Source: Clostridia bacterium
Lineage (GTDB): Bacteria > Bacillota > Clostridia > Christensenellales > Borkfalkiaceae
Direction of reading: 5' to 3'
Assembly (NCBI GenBank): GCA_017466825.1
Contig: JAFTTJ010000015.1
Coordinates: 1-50,781, forward strand
DNA: 50,781 nt
The position numbers and the translations under genes were made by a program. Positions 1-9,200 of the stretch are shown piece after piece. Position 1 is the first letter of the stretch. Every line of letters begins with the position of its first letter. A model generated the notes under the pieces. The model was given only the letters and a program-made list of their open reading frames with translations. It ran no database searches and was not told the DNA's origin.

Positions 1-6
1 ACTTGG

Positions 7-261
7 TAGACCTTGTCGGTCAGCCTTTTCGAGTTGATTTAAAGGCTTAGATGCGAGCAAAAGAAGGCTCGCTTTTAGTTGACGGACACAATAGACCTTG
101 TCGGTCAGCCTTTTCGAGTTGATTTAAAGGCTTAGATGCGAGCAAAAGAAGGCTCGCTTTTAGTTGACGGACACAATAGACCTTGTCGGTCAGCCTTTTC
201 GAGTTGATTTAAAGGCTTAGATGCGAGTTAGCCAAGGCTCGTGAGCCTGAAAAGACTTGGT
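7..261. repeat. 85-bp tandem repeat array with three stem-loops per unit
   Basis: Copies start at 7, 92 and 177, so the period is exactly 85 bp. The first two copies look identical; the third diverges after about position 227 into another module. Each full unit holds three nested-free inverted repeats. In copy 1 these are GACC/GGTC (9-12 with 18-21), AGCCTTT/AAAGGCT (22-28 with 41-47) and GCGAGC/GCTCGC (53-58 with 67-72). The last is followed by TTTT on the plus strand, so it looks like a weak terminator in that direction. There is no unique spacer sequence between units and no neighbouring cas gene, so this is not a CRISPR array. Related sequence occurs at 50497-50781. The function is unknown. 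Confidence 0.9.
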
Positions 262-331
262 AGACCTTTTGGGTCACCAAGGTTTTGAAGGCGACACAGT
301 AACGAAGGCTAACGAAGTAGATAAGCCTTTA
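211..331. repeat. Second module of the intergenic repeat family
   Basis: About 110 bp here match the sequence at roughly 50669-50781 with few differences. It contains the perfect palindrome GGCTCGTGAGCC and a bulged stem formed by CTTGGTAGACC and GGTCACCAAG (256-281), with a 10-bp paired core. The module ends at ACGAAGTAGATAAGCCTTTAAA, whose TTTAAA covers the stop codon of the minus-strand gene at 329. A short plus-strand reading frame runs through it, but base differences between the two copies do not favour synonymous positions, so no gene is called. Confidence 0.8.
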
Positions 332-2623
332 AATGCGCCAAACGTAAATCATAAAATCCAAATCCTTATCCATTGGAAGGATACCGATATTGCCTTTTAC
401 GAATTCGCCGGAAGCGTTTATGGTGAAACCGCAGGATAAAAGGTAGGTTTCTACTTTGGCGAGAGATTCGTTAATAGTATAATCTACGTCGAGCGGAACG
501 TCGTAATAGAATTGAAGGGCTTCCCTTGCGCCTGCGGAAGTTATTCTTACGGTTTCCATACAAAAACCGAAAGTGTCGCCGATAGCGTTGCCGAAGAAAG
601 GCATTTTAGACTCGATATCTTGGTCGTCGAAAAATACTTTAAGATACTCTAAAGCGTTTACTTCAACGTCGTCCGCGGTAGAATCGCTACTGTCGCCGTC
701 AATAATGGTGAGTTGCGACCAAGAAGTGGGCGCGTATCTCGTTTCAAATTGAACGTTAGTGCCTGTGGGAAGAGTTGCGGTGTTGAAATCGCTATATTCA
801 ATCATAGCAACGCCGTAAATCGCGCCTAAATAGAAGCCGAAAGAAGCGCTTACGATATATCCGTCTTTAACGGTTACGGACGGAAGGTATCCGTCGCCGA
901 ATATGTAGTCGCTTGCAAATATGCCGTAAAGGTTGATATCGTTACCCACGCCGTAATAGAAGGTAGACGCTACGGGCGCCATTAAACTGTCTACGTAGTA
1001 GGTGAGTTCGCCCGTTTCGGGATCTTCGTAATAAGACGTGAAGATTTCAGCGGCGAAAGCAAAGCTTGGTTTTGCGTTTTCAAAATCGCCGTCAAAGGCT
1101 CTTGCCGAATAGTAACCGCCTGCTTCGTCTTCAAAATAAGTATTATACAAGCCGTCGTTAATCTTTTTGTAGCCGTATTCGTAGCCGTCGATAAAGGACG
1201 GAATAGGATTACCTTCGCTATCGTAACTCTTTACTTCGTATTGTCTAAAATGGCAAACGTCGCTTGTTATAGTTTCAACGAAACCTTCTTCAACGTAGCC
1301 CGTGCCGTAAACGTTTGAAGTTTGATAGAAGTTAAGCGAATAACTGTCAAGGTTTTGCATGTTTTGGATAGCCTGTTTTAAAGGCGCGTGCGCTTCGTCG
1401 TAAGCGTACTTGGTTATTTGAGCAATTTCAACGTCTTCGCCAACGGTTATAAAGGTGAAGAGTTCTTGTACCGCCTTGTAGCCTTCGACTATGTCGTAAT
1501 CGTCTTCCGCTAAAGAATAAATACCTGCAACAGCGCCGTCTTCAATCATGAGCGAAAAGCCCTTGGGGATAAAGTCATAGGGGTTTGCCGACGAAATAAC
1601 CCTATCTTTAAGGTTGAAATCGCTACCTACGTAATCAAATCTCCAAGTGTCGTCGTTTAAACGGAAATCGTCTACGGAAAGACCTATAAGGCTATTATAT
1701 AAACCTGCATCTTCCCACGAAACTTTGTTACCGCCTTCGGTCATGGGGAAATATTCTTCTTCGTTTAAGAAGTTTACGCCTATTTGACAAGCGTAGCCGT
1801 CGTGTTTTTTGTAATAAATGGTGGTGGGAACTCCCGTGCTACCATTGGTGTACTCGGAATTCCAATAAGTGCCGTCCATAGCCGTCAAAACGGTCGTGTC
1901 GTAGGTTTGTTCAAGTTTGGGGAAAAGACCGATAGTATAAAGGCTGATGGTGATATAACCTTCAAAAGAAATGCGTTCGTTTGCGATTGCGTCGAGCATA
2001 TCTTGGGTTAAAACGGGCTTGGTGATTATGGTAATCTTCTTTTCGGCGTATTTTGCGCCGTTTTCAAGGCTAGTCGCGCGGACGGTAACGGAAACTTCTT
2101 CGCTCACGTCGTTTGCGGTAACCGTTCCGTTTTGGTCAACGGAAGCGTACTCTGCGCCTTCGACGATTTCCCACGATACCGAAGAGTTAGCGTCAAATCC
2201 CGTAACCTGAGCCTTTAAAGTTGCCGACTTACCGCTTTTAATTTGGGTTGCGCCCGTAATTTTTACTTGGACGTTTTCGCCAACGGTGGGGGTTTGAGTT
2301 CCCCTACCCGTAAAGACGTAAGTTTGAGTGGGGTTTGAATCTTCGTAGTTGCTTGCCTTTGCTATTATGCTGTAAGTAAAGTCGTTTACTACGGACGAAA
2401 CTTGATACTGAGTAGCCGTAACGGTATGTTTTTGGTCGTTTACGGTAACTTCGTATTCGGTAGCGTTAGCGACGGCGTTCCAAGTTATAAGTCCGCTATC
2501 GCTACAAACGACTGCCGTAGGAGTGTCGAGCTTACCTTTAAGCGACGGCGGATCTTGGGGAAGGCACGCCGTAAGCGAAAAAAGACAGGCTACTGCTAAT
2601 AATACACTTAAAATTCTCTTCAT
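329..2623 (-). CDS. Large surface lipoprotein with Fn3-like and Big2-like domains
   Basis: 764 aa. The N-terminus is a lipoprotein signal with a clear lipobox (LTAC, lipidated Cys about residue 20), so the protein should be anchored on the outside of the membrane. Residues about 30-105 resemble a fibronectin type III fold, and about 115-205 match a bacterial Ig-like group 2 domain (SGKSATLKAQV, SVSWEI, NGTVTA). The remaining 550 residues are acidic, rich in Tyr and Phe, and not recognised. The start is supported by AAGGAG just upstream, which overlaps the stop codon of the preceding gene 11 nt away. It is the last gene of the opp-protease unit, so a role in binding substrates at the cell surface is a reasonable inference. 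Its stop codon lies inside the flanking repeat module. Confidence 0.85.
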   Translation of the reverse strand: MKRILSVLLAVACLFSLTACLPQDPPSLKGKLDTPTAVVCSDSGLITWNAVANATEYEVTVNDQKHTVTATQYQVSSVVNDFTYSIIAKASNYEDSNPTQTYVFTGRGTQTPTVGENVQVKITGATQIKSGKSATLKAQVTGFDANSSVSWEIVEGAEYASVDQNGTVTANDVSEEVSVTVRATSLENGAKYAEKKITIITKPVLTQDMLDAIANERISFEGYITISLYTIGLFPKLEQTYDTTVLTAMDGTYWNSEYTNGSTGVPTTIYYKKHDGYACQIGVNFLNEEEYFPMTEGGNKVSWEDAGLYNSLIGLSVDDFRLNDDTWRFDYVGSDFNLKDRVISSANPYDFIPKGFSLMIEDGAVAGIYSLAEDDYDIVEGYKAVQELFTFITVGEDVEIAQITKYAYDEAHAPLKQAIQNMQNLDSYSLNFYQTSNVYGTGYVEEGFVETITSDVCHFRQYEVKSYDSEGNPIPSFIDGYEYGYKKINDGLYNTYFEDEAGGYYSARAFDGDFENAKPSFAFAAEIFTSYYEDPETGELTYYVDSLMAPVASTFYYGVGNDINLYGIFASDYIFGDGYLPSVTVKDGYIVSASFGFYLGAIYGVAMIEYSDFNTATLPTGTNVQFETRYAPTSWSQLTIIDGDSSDSTADDVEVNALEYLKVFFDDQDIESKMPFFGNAIGDTFGFCMETVRITSAGAREALQFYYDVPLDVDYTINESLAKVETYLLSCGFTINASGEFVKGNIGILPMDKDLDFMIYVWRI

Positions 2624-2634
2624 TGCAGGTCTCC

Positions 2635-3219
2635 TTAATAAGTATAAGTTGCGGTAAGGGTAAAGAGTTTACCCGATTCCAAAGTAAATTCTGCGGTTAA
2701 GCCCGTGAGTTTGCCACCGTCGTCAAAGGTCATAGTAACCACGGCGTCGGTTTGGGCTTTTAAGTCGCTTGCGCCAAAGAATTTACCAACGTTTCTCGCG
2801 TTGATCTTGCCCGTCAAAACTCCGTTTTCGAGTTTATAATCGGCAAAAATACCGCCGAGAAGTTGAAGTTTAAAAACGTCCTTTGCGTTTACGCCTTCTG
2901 CAAATTGATAGTCTACCGTTTCTTGATAGTCTAAACTGTTGGGCGTCAATTTGCCGATAACCGTTTGAATTTCGGCGTTAGAACCGTTTATAGTAACGTT
3001 TTTGGCGTAGCCGTAAACCTTTACGCCCGAATCGGTAACGGTTACGTCGGATACGGCGGTTTTGACTTGCGCCATACCGTTTGAAATATCCGACGAAATT
3101 TGTACCATACCCGAATTGAGCCAGTATATAATGCCTACGCCAGACGCTATAATATAGAGTAAAACGACTATAACCGTAGTCCAAACACGGTATTTTATTG
3201 ATTTTTTATTGTCAACCAT
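2635..3219 (-). CDS. Single-pass membrane protein of unknown function
   Basis: 194 aa. A short basic cytoplasmic N-terminus (MVDNKKSIKYR) is followed by one hydrophobic segment at about residues 12-34, then roughly 160 residues that should lie outside the cell. The outer part is rich in Val, Thr and Ser with a beta-like pattern. I recognise no family. It sits 15 nt after the giant protease gene and 11 nt before the 764-aa lipoprotein gene, so all three are almost certainly co-transcribed. It could assist folding or anchoring of the neighbouring surface proteins, but nothing in the sequence shows that. Confidence 0.8.
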   Translation of the reverse strand: MVDNKKSIKYRVWTTVIVVLLYIIASGVGIIYWLNSGMVQISSDISNGMAQVKTAVSDVTVTDSGVKVYGYAKNVTINGSNAEIQTVIGKLTPNSLDYQETVDYQFAEGVNAKDVFKLQLLGGIFADYKLENGVLTGKINARNVGKFFGASDLKAQTDAVVTMTFDDGGKLTGLTAEFTLESGKLFTLTATYTY

Positions 3220-3234
3220 TTGTTTTATCTCCTA

Positions 3235-6200
3235 TTAAATAAACCAGCGTTTTTTGATAATTGCAAAGAGTATTGCGCCAAGTCCTACGGTTGCGGTAGC
3301 AACGGGGATAGCGACGTTTGCAACCGAATCGACTACGTCTTTTACGACGGGGGCGAGTTCGGCTTCGTTTTGAGCGCAATATTCGTTATAGCGGGCTAAA
3401 AGGTCGTAGTATTCGGTTAAATCGAGAACTGCTCTATCCTTGGGAAGAAGGGCTTCGATTCTATCCTTTAAATCTACGAGAGCGCCGATATTTTCGGCTT
3501 TAACTTCTTTGTCAAACTCGTTGATTTCAACTTGGATATCCTGTACGAGTTTGCTTGCGCCTGCAAGTTTTAACGCGCTAATTTCAGCCTTTGCAGAAGT
3601 AACTTTTTGTACGTAAGACTCCCATAAATCTTGGTCTACGCCGTAGTCGGCGGAATCTTGCGTGATTGCGTTAAGGTAAGCGATAGCGTCGTTTACGAGT
3701 TTTTCGTTTTGAAGGGTAATCTCTTCAATTTTTGCAACTTGTTCGGCTTTTTCAAGGAAGTTTATCATGTTGTTTTCCATAGCGACGTAATCACTTCTCT
3801 TGCTATGCTCTACCTTGCCGAAATACGCTTCGTAAACGATTGCGTCGTAGCCTACGATATCTTCGTTGGCGGGTAAAATCATTTCGATGGGGGATTGTTT
3901 GCCCTTTTCCACTTCAACTTTACCTGCCGCGCCTTTAAAGGTGTAGTAGCAAAGTTCAAAACCGAAAAGGTCGAAGTGGGGATGCAATACGCCGTAGCCG
4001 GGATCGGTTTCTTCAACGACGAATTCAGAATCGTAGAAAGATTCGAGCGCGGGGGCGTTTACCGACTTAAATTCTACCATTTTAAGGTTTTTGTAGCCGT
4101 AGAAAGCGTAGTTGCCGATAAGTTTTAAAGAGTCGGGAAGAACGATTTTAGTTACGTTGGGGTTTTCGTTACCTGCGTAAACTTCAATTCTGTACGTGCC
4201 TTCTTTTACGACGAGTTCACCTATTTGCTTTGCGGACGGAACTGCCGATAAAAGCAAGTTGCCCGACTTCATAGTCGTGTAAATAACGCCGTCTACAAGT
4301 TGAACGTAATCGTTTACAACAACGTCGTTATTGCCGTCTTCGTCAACGAAATCTTTTAAAGATACGCATCCTACGAAAGCCATTGCGTCAAGGTGAGTAA
4401 GGGTTTTAGGAATAGTAAACCCTGTAAGTTTTCTGTTACCGTCGAACGCGCCTTCGTAAATTCTTTCAACGACGGGGGCGTCAAAAGTATAAATATAAGT
4501 TGATTGGAAGGCGTAAGAGCCTATTTCAACGAGATTGGGGGCTTTGAAATCGCCTTCAAGGTAAGTGCCTGCAAACGCTCCGCTACCTATTGCGATAGCC
4601 GACGAAAAGTCTACTACTTCGATAGGCGTAGGATCTGAAGAACCTGCAACGAAACAGTTGTCGCCAAAGTACTCTACGCTTTCGGTATTTACGCTAGTTA
4701 AGGACATACAAGCCGCAAAAGCGTACTGTCCGATAGTTTTTATCGTGCTTGCAAGGGTAACCGATCTAAGATTTGAACAGTAGGTAAACGAGAAATCGGG
4801 TACTTTATCTAAAGAAGACGGAATAGTGATTTCGGTAAGTCCCATACAGCCCATAAACACACCGTCGCCGAGATAAACTAAGGTTTCGGGAAGGGTTATC
4901 GTGTTAAAGGTGGGCGCCATATATTCGGGATCGTTATTTGAGAACGCGCCTTCGTAAATCTTTTCAACTACGGGCATATCTACGTAATTCAAGGTAGAAC
5001 AGTCGGCAAAGGCGTACGCTCCGATTTCGGTTACGTTTGAAAGGGTTACCGCCTTTAACGCAGAGCAAGCGTAGAACGTTTGATCTGCAATTTTACCGCT
5101 GTATGCCGAAAGGTCGATATTTTGAAGGGCTATATCTTGGGCAAAACACAATTCTCCGAAAACTACTCCGCCGAGAGCGGGCATGTTTACGGTGGTAAGA
5201 TACGAGCATTCTCTAAACGCTCCAATACCAAATTGCGCGTTTTTGCCGATAGTAACGGTCTTTACGTTAGAGCGATAGAACGCTCCGTCGCCTACGATTG
5301 CGCCGTCTGCGATTTCAACGTTTTCAATCGACGTAGACGAAAAAGCGTATTCGCCGATTTGGGTTACTTTATTTAAGTTGTTTACTACCGCAAGGTTTGA
5401 CGAAAGGTTAAACGCGTGCGGAAGAATAACTATTTGCTTATCTTGGGGGAAGGTTACCGCGGTGAGAGTTTGGCTATCCGCAAAGGCGTATTCGCCGATA
5501 GTTAAGTCGCCTACCACCGTGAGCGAATTTATCTTTGCGCCTGCAAACGCGCTACTTGAAATAGTAGTTACCGTTTCGGGTACGACGTAATCACCGAAGT
5601 CTACCCCACTTGCCGCGTACACGATAGTATCGCCCGCTTTATTTAAAAGCAAGTTGCCTTCTACTTTATAGTAGGGGTTTTCGCCGTCGACTTCAAAAGT
5701 CGTGAGCGACGTGTTTTTAAAGATAGGTCCAAACGCAGATAAGAGTTTGGTTTCCTTGCCTAAAACTATTTTTTCAAGAGAATCACACTCGAAAAAGGCG
5801 TATTCGCCAAGCGTAAATTCGCTGTTTGGAAGAGCGACTTGTTTAAGCGACGGACAGTCGTAAAAGGCTTGGTTTTCAATCCTTTCAACCTTGGCAAACG
5901 AAACGTTTTCAAGTACGGGGCATTCGCAGAACGCGCCGTAGCCTACGCTTACTAAATCATTTAAGATATTTACGGTTTTAAGGTTTGCGCATTCTGCAAA
6001 ACAAAACTCGGGGATGGTATCCCTTTCGTAAATATCCACGCTCTCTATTCCACATTGAACGAACATTGCTTCGGCAAGTTTTGTATGCTCGCCTAAAACT
6101 ACCGCTTTAAGTGAAGTACAACCGCTAAAAGTCGTCTTGCCCGTATTGCGAAGGGCGGTAAGGTCGACGCTTTCAAGCGAAGTACAGTTTTTGAACGCGT

Positions 6201-9200
6201 TCATACCTAACGAATAGGTCTTTACGAGATTTGCGCTCTTTAAACTTTCACAGCCTTCAAACGCTCTCGCGCCGATTGCTTCTACGTTAGAAAGGTCGAT
6301 ATTTTCGAGTTTTGCGTCGTTATAGAAAGCAAATTCTCTAATAAACTTAATAGAATCGGGAAGGGTTATCGATTTAAGCCCCGTACAGTTGTAGAAAGCG
6401 TATTTTTCAATATATTCTACGCCGTCGGGCACTATTACTTCGGTAACCGTGGTGTTGGTTGCAGGGATTTTGTTTGCGTCGTAATCGTCTTCGGGGAGTT
6501 CCATCGTCGTGTCAGTATCGTATAGACAGAAGGCGTAAGCCGCTATATATAAAATACCTTCGTCGTCGGGAATAACTACCTTTCCGCCAAGACCTTTATA
6601 GGCTATGAGTTGACGGTTTTCAATTACGAATTCGCTCTTAACTATTACCCTTAAACTAGTTTCGATATTAGAGCCGTCTACCGAAAGGGTTATGGTTGCT
6701 CTACCTTCCTTTTTAGCGATAACCTTGCCGTTTGCGTCTACTTCGGCAATGAGCGGGTTACTGCTTTTGTAGGTAAGCGTATAATTGTCTTCCGCATACC
6801 AAGGATAAACTTGGTGGAAAAGTTTAATTTGTTCACCGGGGTAAAAACTTACGGTGGGTTGAGCGTTTAAGTAAATTCTACTGCCCGTTTCGCCTATTTC
6901 GCTAGTTTGAGCCGCGCGAGAATATGCAAACAAGGTTTCAAAATAACTAAACCTTAACCTTTTCATTTCGGCGTCGTCCGCGCCCGAAACGAAGGAGTCG
7001 GACTCTTGTTCCGCCGTCCTGCGCTTTACGTTTACGGTAACTATCGCCTTTTTGCCGTCCATGCCTTCGGTAACGGTTATGAGCGTTCTGCCCGTGTCAA
7101 GGCACTTTGCGTAGCCTTGATTTACTTCTACCTTCTTTTCGTTTGAAGAAGTCCAAGTCAAAGTTCTAAAATACTCTCTGTCTTCGTTGAAGGTAGGGTC
7201 GGAAGTAGCAAGATAGGGGGTAAGGTCGATTACGTCGCCTACGTACGCGTTTACCGTTTGAATTTCAGTACTTTCAAAGTTGCCGTCGGTAGTAAACTTA
7301 AAGTCGCCTTTAGTACCGGGAAGTTGGCAAAGATAAATGTTTGAGTTGAGCGCGTAGTCTTCGATTGAAAAGGCGAGCGCGTTGGTGATGAGTTCGTCTT
7401 CACCGATATCGTCTAACATATCCGTAATTTCAAACTTAAAGGTGGTGTTTGCGCCCTTTTCGCCGTATACGGGGATTGGGTTATCGGTAAGGAAGGTGTA
7501 CGAAGACGACGAAGAAAAGGCTATCGGGTATACGCTTTGTACGTAGTGATTGTCGTAAACCGTCATAGTTAAGTAATAACGGTCTTTTTTAAGCATTCTG
7601 TCGTATTCTTTTTCGTAGGTTACGTCTTTTATGATAGGCGCTTCGTTGTCGAGAGTGAAATCAAACGAGAACGAATTTCTCTTATTGGTAACGCTACCGT
7701 CGTTTTCGTAGTCGAGTTTACCCGTCATAGTAAACTGGTATTCTCTATTGTTGGTAAGTCCAAGCTTTGCCGACTTAAACTTTAAGTCGTCGATATAGGG
7801 GTATTGAGTGCCGTGGAAATAAGCCTTTCTCGCATTGTAGTCGGTGTGCGACCAAACTACTTCACCCGTAACTTTATCCGTAACTACGTACTCCATAGTC
7901 TTTGCGCTACGCAAAAGTCCCGTATAGATAGAGTAAATACCGTCGATAGTGCCGAGATAGTCGGAAAGGGCTATCTTATCTTCGCTAGCGGGGATTGCGT
8001 CGTACTTGCTCGTATCGATATCGTAAAGGTACGAGCCGAGCGGAATTATGTAGTTATAGTAGTACGAACCGTAGGGGGTTGTTGCAACGTAGTCGGCTTT
8101 AATCTTGTCTTCGTCGTCGATAGACGCGTCGTGCGCTTCGGACTCTACTTCGTAGAAAGTCTTATCGAACATAGGCGCTTCCGACCAGTCGCCGTAAAAG
8201 GCAAGGAAGGGGATATTGAGCGAAACGTCTTGCTCGTCAACGGCGTTGAGTTTTACGAATCCTTCTACGTACATACCGTAGGGGAAACTCTTTTCGATAT
8301 ACGCCCTATCTTCTGCGGAAAGGGTGTAAGTTACCGTAACGGACGCAGTTGCGTTTGCTAAAACGGTGATTTGCTTTCCGCTCAAAGTACCGCCGTCGCC
8401 TACTTTATAGGTTGCGTCGCTGTTTAAAACGTACGACCTTTCGGCTACGAAATCTTCATCCGACGTAGAAACGCTTTCGGTAAGGCCTAAAACTTCAAGG
8501 TCGTAACTGATAGGCGAGGAAGAAAGGTTTTTAACGTTGAACGTCATTTGGTATACGCCCGTTCTTTGCGGATCGTCGCCGAGTTCGAGTTTGGTTTTAT
8601 CAATTCCGTCTACGGTGAGATACGCTCTCGTCGTAACCGAATTTTTTAAACTTGCCAAACCTGCGCCCTGCTTTCTGGGCGAATACGCGTTACCCTGTTG
8701 GTTAAGCACTATGGTAGCCGTAGACATCATGAGTTGGTTGGTCATAGCCGTCATTTGCTTGGGGGTAAGGTCGTAGTTATCTTTAAGATATTGTCTAATT
8801 AAAATTACTAAACCGCAAAGGTTGGGGGTTGCCATCGAAGTACCGCTTACTTCGTCGTAACCGCCACCGGGAACGGACGATTTAATGTTACCGCCGTGAG
8901 CGGTGATTTCGGGCTTTAAGCCGAGCGACGGGGTGGGGCCCCAACTCGAGAAGTCGGACATAAACGGACCTGCCTTTTGGCTCAAGGTAATCTTTATAGT
9001 ACCTTCTTCCTTTTCGGCGAGAATTTCACCGTCCGTTTTAGAAATAGAAACGGTGGGGATATGGTCGGTTTTACCCATTGACATCAAGATATCGCCTTCA
9101 ATATTATTATAAATAATACATGCGACTGCGCCCGCGCGCTTTGCTTGAAGCGCCTTGTCTTCAAAGGTGTTGTCGCCACGCCTTACGAGAGCGATTTTAC

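Noticed and set aside
7-261. Possible CRISPR array
   Set aside because: The 85-bp units follow each other directly with no variable spacers, and no cas gene is in the window.
257-439. Short plus-strand frame beginning MVDLLGHQGF through the repeat module
   Set aside because: It runs antisense into a clear lipoprotein gene, and differences between the two repeat copies are not biased to synonymous sites.
7804-8361. 185-aa plus-strand frame
   Set aside because: It is antisense to the intact subtilase gene and has no ribosome binding site or recognisable domain; codon bias of the real gene explains it.
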